DNA of 64,000 nt from DYFX01 sp964400625. Its GTDB lineage: Bacteria > Patescibacteriota > Patescibacteriia > SG8-24 > DYFX01. Below, piece after piece: positions 51,691-60,561 of the stretch (within the stretch, counting starts at the first letter, position 1; each line of letters begins with the position of its first letter). Below the pieces are notes generated by a model. The model made no database searches, was not told the DNA's origin, and worked only from the letters and a program-made list of their open reading frames with translations. The stretch covers positions 1 to 64,000 of the forward strand of contig CAYNUS010000007.1 in the NCBI GenBank assembly GCA_964400625.1. Reading direction: 5' to 3'. The translations under genes and the position numbers were made by a program.

Positions 51691-52194
51691 TTATCGTTGG
51701 ACCGAGATCGACGAGACGCGCTCCGGGTTGCAGGCGCCGACCGTGATGCGGTTGTTCGTGGACTTGTTGACGTAGTAGCCCGTACGGGTGGCGTCGTAGG
51801 TGACCACGCCGTTGGTGCCCTTCGGGTCGACCGGGATCGAGGCGATGAACTCGTCGACGAGCGAGGTCGAGATGTCGAGGCAGGCGCCGAGCGTCGTCCC
51901 GGCCGGGGCGCAACCGGTGTTGCAGCCGCTGCCGGCCGTGCCGAGCACCTGGGCCGTCGAGGCGTCGTTGTCGATGCCGGCCGGCACGGCGCCGACGTTG
52001 TCCGACATGTAGTTCAGGATCGCGTTCAGGATCGAATAGGCTTCCCCGGACCTCCGCGCGTCGCGCGCCTGGGCGAAACGCTTCGGCGGGTCCACGGCGA
52101 CCAAAATAATGGCCGCCAGGATGGCGATGATGCCGATGACAAGGAGCAGCTCGATCAGGGTGAAGCCCCGTCGAACGCGCTTCAGGTGCGTCAT
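51691..52194 (-). CDS. type IV prepilin (major-type), second of a pair
   Basis: A 167-residue prepilin. A short basic leader (MTHLKRVRRG) is followed by the class III cleavage site G/FTLIELL with Glu at +5 and a hydrophobic helix. The C-terminal domain contains several Cys (CNTGC, C near the end) and the conserved IPVDPKGTNGVVTY. It is 35 % or more identical by eye to the upstream prepilin, so the two arose by duplication. It is the last gene of the pilus region. Confidence 0.92.
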   Translation of the reverse strand: MTHLKRVRRGFTLIELLLVIGIIAILAAIILVAVDPPKRFAQARDARRSGEAYSILNAILNYMSDNVGAVPAGIDNDASTAQVLGTAGSGCNTGCAPAGTTLGACLDISTSLVDEFIASIPVDPKGTNGVVTYDATRTGYYVNKSTNNRITVGACNPERVSSISVQR

Positions 52195-52240
52195 CTGGAA
52201 GGTTTAGGGAAAGGCCGCCGGACTCCCGAGATCAAGCGCC

Positions 52241-52792
52241 TTAGCGCTTGATCTTGATCTGGCCGGTCGAGATGTTGTCTTCCGACTCGGGGTTGCAGGA
52301 ACCGACTTCGATGCGGCCGTTGGTCGAGCGCATGATGTAGTAGCCGGTCTGCGCGGCGCTGTAGGTATCGACATCGTTGGTGCCGCGCGGGTCGACCGGG
52401 ATCTCCGAGATATACTCGTCGATCAGGGCGGTGTCAGCGGCGAGGTCGACGATGTTCGTGGCCGTTCCGGCGCCGGTGAGGTGGTTCGGGCACAGCGTGG
52501 CGGTCGGAAGCGTGGTCGTGGCGGAACCGATGACGAACGGGACGTTGGCCGTGGCGGACTGGATGACGTTCGGAAGCTTGCCCTTGTAGTCCACCGTGTA
52601 GTTCAGGATGGCGTTCAGGATGGCGTTCGTCTCGGCGAAACGGCGCGCGTTGCGGGCCTGCTTCAGGCGCTTCGCCGGGTCGACGGCGACGAGGATGATG
52701 GCGGCCAAGATGCCGATGATGCCGATGACGATCAGCAGCTCGATCAGGGTGAAGCCTTTCGCACCCCGCTTGGTGGAAACGTTAGGGAACAT
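52241..52792 (-). CDS. type IV prepilin (major-type), first of a pair
   Basis: A 183-residue prepilin with leader MFPNVSTKRGAKG, cleavage G/FTLIELL, Glu at +5, and the helix LIVIGIIGILAAIILVAVDP. The globular domain ends with the motif IPVDPRGTNDVDTY and a Cys near the C terminus. It probably forms the bulk of the pilus. A TATACT at 52831-52836 (minus) in the end of the preceding gene may give it a separate, stronger promoter. Confidence 0.93.
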   Translation of the reverse strand: MFPNVSTKRGAKGFTLIELLIVIGIIGILAAIILVAVDPAKRLKQARNARRFAETNAILNAILNYTVDYKGKLPNVIQSATANVPFVIGSATTTLPTATLCPNHLTGAGTATNIVDLAADTALIDEYISEIPVDPRGTNDVDTYSAAQTGYYIMRSTNGRIEVGSCNPESEDNISTGQIKIKR

Positions 52793-52836
52793 ATCGACGC
52801 TCTTGTGGATAAAAGTAAGGCGTTTGTCTCAGTATA

Positions 52837-54942
52837 TCACAGTCCAGCGCCCGCACGTTCCGCGACCGCCCGCAGGCGCACGACGGGGGTGAGCCCGGAC
52901 TCGTCGTAGGTCGCCTCGATGTCGCCGAGGATATAGGCGTCCGCGTCCGGCCCGAGGGCGGATGCGAGCAGGGCTTCCGCCTCTTCGCGCGCGTACGACG
53001 CCACGTCCGCCCGGACGACGGCGACGGCCGTGAAGGAACCGATCGCCTCCCCGACCCGCGGGACTTCGACGAAACGGACGTCGAGGATCCTGAAGGTATC
53101 CGGGAGCACGGCGCGGCCCGCGCCGGCCTTGGCGGCGGCCGCCGCTTCGAGCCCCGGCGCGGCTTCGGCTTCGACGAGGCCGCGCAGGGACGCCAGGTCG
53201 TCCTCCGTGAACGGCGCCCCTTCATAGGTCAGCCCCCCGGAGGTCGGCGCGGAGGTCAGGCCGTAGACGACTTGCTGGGTCGCCGCCGGAAGGCCCGGAA
53301 TCGTGAAGCGTCCCGCCGGGACATCCCCTTGCGGACCCGCCTGATCGGCGGTGAAGGCCGCCTTCACGCGCCCGCGCGCCGGGACGACGACGCGAGCGTC
53401 GAGCCGGAACACGACGCCGTCAGCGGAAAGGAAGCGCGTCGTGGCGACGAGGGTCTGGGCATTCCCGCTTTCGTTCACGATTTCGACCTCGCCCTTCGCG
53501 TAGCCGGGACGCTCCTCGCCCTGCCGCTCGAGGGTCACGCGCGCTTCGGTCTCGATCTCGATCGGGACGAGCGCGAGGGAGGGAGGATCGGCGGAGAAGC
53601 CGTCGACGGCCGCCACGACCTCGATCGGCATGCTGGCGGATGCCGCGGGCGCGGCCGGCGGCGCTTCGGGCGAAGGGGCGCGCAGGCGGAACGCCGCGAA
53701 CCAGGCCCCGACGGCCACGGCCAGCACCCCGACGACGGCGATGGCCAGCTTCAGCCAGACCGGGAGATGCCGGCCCATGCCGGGGAGACGCGCGGCCGCC
53801 GGGCGCGCGGACGGACGAGGGAGCGCGGCCGCAGGATGCCCCTGCGCGCCGTTCGAGAGCAGGTTGATGTCGGCGAACTTCCGGACGCCGAGACCCCGCA
53901 TGGCCAGGCCTACGGCGGTCGTCGCGAGCACGCCGCGTTCCCGAAGGCTCAGCTTCTCGAGCAGCGGATCGAGCTCGACGCCGCTCCAGGGATCGGCGCG
54001 CTCGACGCGCTGGACGTGCGCCGGTGTCGAGAGCTTTTCGGACACGTACTCGACGAGCCCGGGCATCAGGGTCGAACCGCCGCACATGACGATGCGGCCG
54101 ACCGGGCGTCCGGCCTTCGCCTCATAGTACTCGCGCGCGGCGGCGACGTCCTTGGCGAGGCGGTCGGCCGTGTCGCGCATCGCCTTCAGCGCCTTCTGGT
54201 CGAAATCGCCGACGAGGCCCTGGTTGCGCTTCAGCGCGTCGGCGTCCTCGACGGTGATGCCCAGCGCGCGAGAGAGCGCCTGGGTGAAGGCGTCTCCGGC
54301 CGTCTCGAGCGCCTCGGAGAACTGGATGCCGTTGCGGTCGAAGACCGCGATGTTGGCGACGCGCGCCCCGACGTCGACGATCATGACGGGATCCGTCTCG
54401 TTCGGCAGAAGCGTCGCGCGCGCGATGGCCGCCGATTCGCCCTCGACGGCCTCGAGCGCGAGGCCCGACGCCGCGAAGAGGTCGAGGTAGCTCCGCATCG
54501 TGTCCTTATGGACGGCGGCGTAGTAGATGTCCTTACGGTCGGGGCGCTGTCCGATGACGGAGTAGCCGGAAACCATCTCGTCGTGGCGGTACGGGAAATA
54601 GCCGTCCGCCTCGATGGCGAGCGAACGGCCGAGTTCGGCATCGTCGGCGATGCGCGGCACCTCGAAGATGTGGCTGTAGACCTGGGATTCCGGCAGGGCG
54701 AAGACGACGCGGTCGATGCCTTTCGGCAGAGGCGGCGTCATCTTGTCGGCCAGGAGCTTGCGGATGGCGAGGCTGGCGGCGTCGCGGCGCTCGACGAAAC
54801 CGTCGACGACCACGCCGGGTGGCAAGGTCGTGCGCCCATAGGACGCCACCGTCAGGCGGTCGCCGCGGCGCACCATGAAAACGGCCTCGATCGAATGATC
54901 GGAGATGTCGAGACCTATCGCCGGTTTTTGAAATATGGCCAT
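52837..54942 (-). CDS. pilM: PilM-like actin-fold protein fused to a membrane/extracellular domain
   Basis: A 701-residue protein. Residues ~1-350 are a PilM actin-like ATPase (GLDISDHSIEAV at the start, IVDVGARVANIAVF, GRIVMCGGSTLMPGL). After a Pro/Ala-rich linker comes a transmembrane helix (about 390-412) and an extracytoplasmic domain of about 280 residues that resembles the baseplate-J-like/PilN-O part seen in some CPR proteins. Ordinary PilM is about 350 residues and recruits PilN separately, so this fusion joins cytoplasmic ring and membrane partner in one chain. Confidence 0.85.
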   Translation of the reverse strand: MAIFQKPAIGLDISDHSIEAVFMVRRGDRLTVASYGRTTLPPGVVVDGFVERRDAASLAIRKLLADKMTPPLPKGIDRVVFALPESQVYSHIFEVPRIADDAELGRSLAIEADGYFPYRHDEMVSGYSVIGQRPDRKDIYYAAVHKDTMRSYLDLFAASGLALEAVEGESAAIARATLLPNETDPVMIVDVGARVANIAVFDRNGIQFSEALETAGDAFTQALSRALGITVEDADALKRNQGLVGDFDQKALKAMRDTADRLAKDVAAAREYYEAKAGRPVGRIVMCGGSTLMPGLVEYVSEKLSTPAHVQRVERADPWSGVELDPLLEKLSLRERGVLATTAVGLAMRGLGVRKFADINLLSNGAQGHPAAALPRPSARPAAARLPGMGRHLPVWLKLAIAVVGVLAVAVGAWFAAFRLRAPSPEAPPAAPAASASMPIEVVAAVDGFSADPPSLALVPIEIETEARVTLERQGEERPGYAKGEVEIVNESGNAQTLVATTRFLSADGVVFRLDARVVVPARGRVKAAFTADQAGPQGDVPAGRFTIPGLPAATQQVVYGLTSAPTSGGLTYEGAPFTEDDLASLRGLVEAEAAPGLEAAAAAKAGAGRAVLPDTFRILDVRFVEVPRVGEAIGSFTAVAVVRADVASYAREEAEALLASALGPDADAYILGDIEATYDESGLTPVVRLRAVAERAGAGL

Positions 54943-55002
54943 GGCTTCACGCCAAAAGACTGGGGTCGCCTCCCCTTGGGCCCATCATATCACGGATCCG
55001 CC

Positions 55003-55410
55003 TTAATCCGCCTCTCTCCAGGAGTTCACCTTGATTTTCTTGGCGTTGCCCGCGCCGTTGAACGTGATCGTGACGTCGGCGTCGACGATGCGGACGGCGG
55101 ACAGGTATTCGCCTTGCCCGCGGACGAGGCGGTCGTTGCCCCCGAGGTTCGTGACCGTGACGGTGCAGGCGCCGCCGTCGAGCGGGAACGAGCTTCCGGC
55201 ATACGACCCGTTCATCTTGAGCCGTTCGAAGCCCTCCTCGATGCAGGCGTCGGCGATCGAAAACGCCACTTCCCCGTCCTCCGTCACGCCGGAGAGCACG
55301 ATCTCGTCGCGGCCGATGGCCGAGATCGCCAGGCCGATCGAAAGCAGCACGGCCATGACCATGAGCACGGTGATGAGGGCGACGATGCCTCGCGGATGAC
55401 GATCGCGCAT
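55003..55410 (-). CDS. PilX-like minor pilus assembly protein
   Basis: A 135-residue protein with basic N terminus and hydrophobic helix (GIVALITVLMVMAVLLSIGLAIS) lacking the GFTLIE motif, as in PilX/GspK-type proteins. The following DEIVLSGVTEDGEVAFSIADACIEEGFERL is the usual PilX helix. One Cys pair could form a disulfide. It lies between pilM and the pseudopilin at 55412 with only 1 base gap, so it belongs to the minor pilin set. Confidence 0.85.
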   Translation of the reverse strand: MRDRHPRGIVALITVLMVMAVLLSIGLAISAIGRDEIVLSGVTEDGEVAFSIADACIEEGFERLKMNGSYAGSSFPLDGGACTVTVTNLGGNDRLVRGQGEYLSAVRIVDADVTITFNGAGNAKKIKVNSWREAD

Positions 55411-55411
55411 A

Positions 55412-55927
55412 TCAGTCCTTACGGATGACGGCCGTCGCGCTGGCCGACGAGGAATAGATGAACGTCGCGTCGCCGCTGGCGCCGCCGTTCCAGACGACCG
55501 TCATCTCGGTCGTGACGGCGTTGTTGTTGCCCCCGAGGTTGTCCTTGGCGAAACGCAGCTTGGTGACGGTCACGAGCGGAGACGTCAGCGGCGTCGCGGC
55601 GCCGGATCCTTCCTTGATGCGGAGGACGCCGCCGGACAGGTCGAAGACGGTCGGCGTGTTGGAGGCCGCGGCCATGTCGACCGAGAGCACGCCCGCGTCG
55701 CTGCCGAACGTCGAGGCGCCGACGTTCAGCTTCGTCGCCTGACGGACGGTGCGCAGGATGCGCTGCATGCCGAAACGCATGTTCTGCTCGACCTCCGCGA
55801 TCACGGCGGTCTTCGAGCGCGTCTTGAGGACGTCGACGGAAAACGCCGTGATCGCGCCGACGACGATGGCGATCAGGCCGAAGTAGATGATGAATTCCAG
55901 CAGGGTGAAGCCCTTGGGCGCGCGCAT
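55412..55927 (-). CDS. minor pseudopilin (PulJ/PilW-like)
   Basis: A 171-residue prepilin: leader MRAPKG, cleavage G/FTLLEF, Glu at +5, hydrophobic helix, then a domain of beta strands with no Cys. It starts 1 base after the stop of the giant pseudopilin gene. It likely belongs to a minor-pilin tip complex. Confidence 0.9.
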   Translation of the reverse strand: MRAPKGFTLLEFIIYFGLIAIVVGAITAFSVDVLKTRSKTAVIAEVEQNMRFGMQRILRTVRQATKLNVGASTFGSDAGVLSVDMAAASNTPTVFDLSGGVLRIKEGSGAATPLTSPLVTVTKLRFAKDNLGGNNNAVTTEMTVVWNGGASGDATFIYSSSASATAVIRKD

Positions 55928-55928
55928 A

Positions 55929-58900
55929 TCAGCGGTAGGTGACGGTGATGTCCTGGAACTCGGGCGTGAACGCGGTATCCCCCGTCGTCAGCGTGACGCG
56001 GTACTGCAGGTAGCGGCCGGGCGGCGCCGTGATGGCCGTCCCGGTCGCGGAGGACAGTTCCGAGGTGAACGGCGACCAGCTGCCGTCAGGCGTCGGGATG
56101 TTCCCGGAGCGCACGGCGACCGTGACGTCCGTCGCGAGCGGCTCGAGCGCGTTCCAATAGACGACCTTCGGCGAGGACGTGGCGCTGTCGGTGTCGAGGA
56201 TCGAGGAGTAGAACTCGCCGAAGGGCGCATAGACCGGCGGATCCTTCAGCAGGATGCCGAGCTTGCCGGAGGCCCAGCCGTCGGTGGGCGCCTGGACCGT
56301 CAGGCCGTACAGGTGGCGCCCCGTCGGCGACGTGAAACTGCTCCATGAGACGCCGTCCCACTGCAGGATGGTGCCGGACTCGCCGACCGCCCAAGCCTCG
56401 GCGGCGGAGCGGGCTTCGACCGCGTTCAGGGTCGCGACGGTCGGGCTCGCGACGGTGGACCACACCGTGCCGTTCCAGCGGACGATGACGCCACCGTTGC
56501 CGACGGCCCAGCAGGACGTCGCGCTGAGGCAGTGCACCCCGTTCAGCCGGCTCGAGGTCGGCGACGTCTGGGTCGTCCAGAGGATGCCGTTCCAGCGCAC
56601 GATGACGCCGCCGTCGCCGACGGCCCAGCCCGTGACGGCATCGAGCATCCAGACGCCGCGGAGCGCGCTGCCGGTCGGCGAAAGGGCCGAGGTCCAGAGC
56701 AGGCCGTTCCAATGGGCGATCGTGCCGCCTTGCCCCACGGCCGCCCCGAACGTCGGGCTCGCCATCGAGACGCCGTAGAGGTCGTTGCCGGTCGGGCTCG
56801 CCTGAGGCGCCCAGCCGCCGTTGAACCGCAGGATCTCGCCGGAGTTGCCGACGGCGAAGGCCAGGGAAGGGTTGACCGCATCGACGCCGTTCAGATGCCT
56901 GACCGTGCCGCTCGAGGTCGCCGACCAGGTCGCGCCGTCGTATCGGATGATCGTGCCGACGCGTCCCACGGCCCAGACGTCGGAGACGGAGGTGCCGTCG
57001 ACGTCGAACAGGTCCTGCGCGGTCGGGGCGCTGTGGATCAGTCGCACCTCCTGCAGGGTGGCGGTCACGTAGGGCTGGCTGTTGGTGAAGGTGGCGCGAT
57101 ACTGCAGGTAGCGGTTGTTCGGCGCGGTGATCGTGGTCCCGCCGGCATCGCCGTACTCCGAGCTCCACGCGGACCATGCGCCGTCCGGCACCGGCGTCGG
57201 ACCCGTGCGGACGGCGACGGTCAGGCCGGAGAACGGCGGCGCCGTGAAATCCCAGGCGACGGTGTTCCAGACGGCGCTCGTGGTGGCGCTGTCGACGACG
57301 GCGCTCGTGAAGAAGGCGGGCGAGGGGTACTCCGCCGTGTAGTGGTAGATGGCGCCTCCTTCGCCGACCGCCCAGCCTTCGATGGTCGTCTGCAGGAAGA
57401 CGCCTTGGACGAGCGGGTTCGACTGGTTGGAGAAGACGTACTGCGACCAGACGCTGCCGTCCCAGTGCAGGAAGGTCGCCTCGATGCCGACCGCCCAGCA
57501 TTCGACGGTCGAGACGCACCAGACGTCCTTCAGCTCGTTGGGCGTGTTGCTCGTCACGAGCGTCCACGACGTGCCGTTCCAGTGGCGCGTCTGGCCGCCG
57601 CTGCCGACGGCGATGGCGAAGTTCGAGCTGACCATCGCGACGCCGTTGATGGCGTTGGTCGTGCCGGAGGCGACCGTCGACCACGACGTGCCGTTGTAGC
57701 GGATGATGGTGCCGTTCGCGCCGACCGCGAAGCAATCCGACGCGGAGGCGCAGCTCACGGTATTGAGCGTCTTGTTGGTCGGGCTCGTCATGGTCGACCA
57801 GGCCGAGCCGTTCCAGCGCGCGATGACGCCGCTCCTGCCGACGGCGAAGGCCAGGGACGCCGAGAGGACGTCGACGGAATTGAGGTCGTTGCCGGTCGGA
57901 CTCGTGACGTTCGCCCACGACGTGCCGTTCCAGCGGATGATGCGGCCGCTCTCGCCGACGGCCCAGGCGTCCGAGGTCGAGGAGAAGTCGACGCCGAAAA
58001 GGGAGTCGGACGTCGGCGACGTGAAGACCGACCAGTTGCTGCCGTCGAAGCGCAGGATGCTGCCGTCTTCGCCCACCGCCCAGCCGTCCGTCGACGAGGT
58101 CAGGACGACGTCGAAGCCGGACGTCGAGAGCGGCTCGTCGTAGTAGATGGAGATGCTGTTGAGCTGGGGCGTCGCGGCGGCGTCGCTCGTCGTCAGCGTC
58201 GCGCGGTATTGGATGTAGCGGCTGTTCAGGTTCGGGATGACGATGCCGAACGGGTCCGTGAACTCGGTGCCGAAGGCGGTCCAGGTGATGTCAGGCGTCG
58301 GCGTATTGCCCGTACGGAAGGCGATCGTGAGGTTGGTGTTGGACGGAAGCTCCTCGTCCCAGTAGGCGTGACCCCAGTTCGACGAGACCGACGCGTCGAA
58401 GACGCTCGAGATGTAGGTGCCGGAGGTCGGGAAATAGTCGCCGAGCCGCCAGACGGCGGCGGCCGCGCCGACGGCATAGCCTTCGGTCGAGGAAATCATG
58501 TCGACGCCGTTCATCGCCGTCGCCGACGGCGTCGATTGGAGCGTCCAGCTCGCGCCGTCCCAGTGGATGATCGTGCCGTTCGCGCCGACGGCCACGGCGA
58601 AACTCGCGCCGACGGCATCCACGGCGTTGAGCGCCTGCGCCGTCGGGTCCGTCACCACGTTCCAGGCCGAGCCGTTCCACCGGCGGACGACGCCGCCGTT
58701 CGAGACGATCCAGCCGTCGGTGGCCGAGATCATCGAGACGGAATTCCACTGATCGGAGCCCGTGTCGGTGTGCGCGCTCCAGGTCGTCCCGTTCCAGCGG
58801 CGGATCTCGCCGTTGTTGCCGGCCGCCCAGCAATCCGACGCCGAGACGCACGAGACGTCGCGCCAGACCTGGCTGCCCGTGTCGGTATGGGCGTTCCAGG

Positions 58901-60104
58901 CCGTGCCGTTCCAGCGGCGGATGAGGCCGGCGGAGCCGACGATCCAGCCGTCGGTGGCCGAGAGCATCTGGACCCCGCGCCACTGCGAGTTGCCGGTGTC
59001 GACGAACTCCGCCCAGGTCGTGCCGTTCCAGCGGTAGATCTTGCCGGAATCGCCGCCGGCCCAGCAATCGGAGGTCGTGCGGCAATGGAGGCCGAAGACC
59101 TCCTGGTTGTTCAGGTCGTGCGTCTGGCTCCAGGCCGCGCCATCCCAGACGTAGAACTTGCCGGATTGGCCGACGGCGCGCCCGTCGACGGCGGTCAGCA
59201 TCGAGACGTCGTAGATGGCGCTGAATCCCGGCGTCGCCAGGTTGCCCCAGAGGGATTGGACGGAGAGCTTCACGTTGCCGAGGTCGCCGGTATCGGCGGC
59301 GACGGCGTTCGAGAAGGTCCCGTCGCTGAAGTGGGTGTTGGTGGTCTCGAAGAAGGACTTGCCGGCGACGATCTGGATCCACTCCGGCACGCCGGTGGCG
59401 CTCACCGACGCCGCGACGTCGGTGCCGTTCACGGCCGTGTCGGTGAAGAGGCCCGCGCCGAAATCGACGTCCGTGGTGTGCGTGATGTTGATGCCTTCGG
59501 ACGGCGTCCATTCCTTGACGCCCGAGGAAAGGGCCAAGGATGCCGCCTCGCCCGTCCCGACGACCGCGACGTCGTTGAACTGCTGGCCGCCGCCGAAATC
59601 CGCGTCGGTCGTGTGCTTCCAGTCGAAGACGCCCCAATCGGTGAGGTACGCCGAACGTATCACCGATCGCGGGACGTTCAGGACGCCGGAGTTCCAGGTG
59701 ACGGTGACGGTGACCTTCTTGGTGCGCGGGTCGACGGCGCCTCCGGACGGGACGATCGCGTCCTGCCCGTCGCGTTCCACGGGCGTGACGGTCAGCGTGC
59801 GGACGTACGCGCCGTCGATCGTGTCGGAGCTCCCGGACAGGATCCAGTTCGCGGATCCGTCGCGGGCGAGCCCGTGGGTCCCGAGCGCGAGGTCCGACCA
59901 GCGGTTCTCCTTGATGGCGCGCGCGGCCTCGAGACCCTGCGTGGCCAGGAACGTCGCCTTGGTGCGATCCGCGCCCCCGGCGGCGGAGACGAGCGGGTCG
60001 GTCACGAGGAAGACGAGGCCGGACGCGAGCACGGCGAAGACGGCCACGGCGATCAGCACCTCCATGACGGACTGGCCTTTCTTATTGCGAAACCACCCTG
60101 CCAT
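55929..60104 (-). CDS. giant pseudopilin with three seven-bladed beta-propellers
   Basis: A 1391-residue protein. The N terminus is a pseudopilin helix (KKGQSVMEVLIAVAVFAVLASGLVFLV, Glu at +5 after G/QSVME). A region of about 270 residues precedes three propellers at about 300-555, 656-931 and 1028-1291. Each has exactly seven copies of a ~40-residue motif of the form WAVGxxGxIxRWNGxxW. Each propeller is followed by a ~100-residue beta-sandwich-like module (TVAVRTGxTPxPDG ... RYLQYRxTxT). Only a pilus tip or surface adhesin seems to fit. It overlaps the GspH-like gene by 23 bases. Confidence 0.9.
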   Translation of the reverse strand: MAGWFRNKKGQSVMEVLIAVAVFAVLASGLVFLVTDPLVSAAGGADRTKATFLATQGLEAARAIKENRWSDLALGTHGLARDGSANWILSGSSDTIDGAYVRTLTVTPVERDGQDAIVPSGGAVDPRTKKVTVTVTWNSGVLNVPRSVIRSAYLTDWGVFDWKHTTDADFGGGQQFNDVAVVGTGEAASLALSSGVKEWTPSEGINITHTTDVDFGAGLFTDTAVNGTDVAASVSATGVPEWIQIVAGKSFFETTNTHFSDGTFSNAVAADTGDLGNVKLSVQSLWGNLATPGFSAIYDVSMLTAVDGRAVGQSGKFYVWDGAAWSQTHDLNNQEVFGLHCRTTSDCWAGGDSGKIYRWNGTTWAEFVDTGNSQWRGVQMLSATDGWIVGSAGLIRRWNGTAWNAHTDTGSQVWRDVSCVSASDCWAAGNNGEIRRWNGTTWSAHTDTGSDQWNSVSMISATDGWIVSNGGVVRRWNGSAWNVVTDPTAQALNAVDAVGASFAVAVGANGTIIHWDGASWTLQSTPSATAMNGVDMISSTEGYAVGAAAAVWRLGDYFPTSGTYISSVFDASVSSNWGHAYWDEELPSNTNLTIAFRTGNTPTPDITWTAFGTEFTDPFGIVIPNLNSRYIQYRATLTTSDAAATPQLNSISIYYDEPLSTSGFDVVLTSSTDGWAVGEDGSILRFDGSNWSVFTSPTSDSLFGVDFSSTSDAWAVGESGRIIRWNGTSWANVTSPTGNDLNSVDVLSASLAFAVGRSGVIARWNGSAWSTMTSPTNKTLNTVSCASASDCFAVGANGTIIRYNGTSWSTVASGTTNAINGVAMVSSNFAIAVGSGGQTRHWNGTSWTLVTSNTPNELKDVWCVSTVECWAVGIEATFLHWDGSVWSQYVFSNQSNPLVQGVFLQTTIEGWAVGEGGAIYHYTAEYPSPAFFTSAVVDSATTSAVWNTVAWDFTAPPFSGLTVAVRTGPTPVPDGAWSAWSSEYGDAGGTTITAPNNRYLQYRATFTNSQPYVTATLQEVRLIHSAPTAQDLFDVDGTSVSDVWAVGRVGTIIRYDGATWSATSSGTVRHLNGVDAVNPSLAFAVGNSGEILRFNGGWAPQASPTGNDLYGVSMASPTFGAAVGQGGTIAHWNGLLWTSALSPTGSALRGVWMLDAVTGWAVGDGGVIVRWNGILWTTQTSPTSSRLNGVHCLSATSCWAVGNGGVIVRWNGTVWSTVASPTVATLNAVEARSAAEAWAVGESGTILQWDGVSWSSFTSPTGRHLYGLTVQAPTDGWASGKLGILLKDPPVYAPFGEFYSSILDTDSATSSPKVVYWNALEPLATDVTVAVRSGNIPTPDGSWSPFTSELSSATGTAITAPPGRYLQYRVTLTTGDTAFTPEFQDITVTYR

Positions 60105-60561
60105 AGCCGTTGACGCTGACGGTCGACGTCGCGCCGTCTTGGTTCGTGAGCGTGATCGTGCGTGGCGTGGACGTCACGCCGTGGAAGCGCGAGAAGGAGA
60201 CGTCGCACCCGCTTCCGCCGTCGAGCGCCGTCACCGCCACGCCAGGTTCGAGGTCGAAGGTGTCGATCGTGTCGGTCGCCGACGTGAAGGCCGCGCCGCG
60301 GTACAGGTGGAACCTCGACGCCGGCAGGGCGCAGCCGTCACCGTCCGAGAAATGGATGCCCCAGCGGTCGCCGAAATGCCCGGACAGCGCCTGGGTCTCC
60401 GCGCGACGCAAGGCGTTGACCACCGCCTCGCGGGAATCCAGCAGGGCGTTCCGGTTCTGCAGGGCGGACAGGGAATACGAGACCGTCGCGAGGATGACGC
60501 CGAAAAAGGCGATCACCATGACCAGCTCGAGCGCGCTGAAACCCGGCGCGGCGCGCCTCAT
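60082..60561 (-). CDS. minor pseudopilin (GspH/FimT-like)
   Basis: A 159-residue prepilin: MRRAAPG/FSALELVMVIAFFGVIL with Glu at +5. The rest (SREAVVNALRRAETQALSG, then RWGIHF and beta strands) matches GspH/FimT pseudopilins. It overlaps pilC by 4 bases and the giant pseudopilin by 23, so all are co-transcribed. Confidence 0.9.
   Translation of the reverse strand: MRRAAPGFSALELVMVIAFFGVILATVSYSLSALQNRNALLDSREAVVNALRRAETQALSGHFGDRWGIHFSDGDGCALPASRFHLYRGAAFTSATDTIDTFDLEPGVAVTALDGGSGCDVSFSRFHGVTSTPRTITLTNQDGATSTVSVNGYGRVVSQ

Noticed and set aside
56532..60113. 1193-codon open frame on the plus strand opposite the giant pseudopilin gene
   Set aside because: It is the antisense of a repeat-rich, GC-rich gene; composition is an Arg/Ala/Gly/Asp mixture without domains or start signals.
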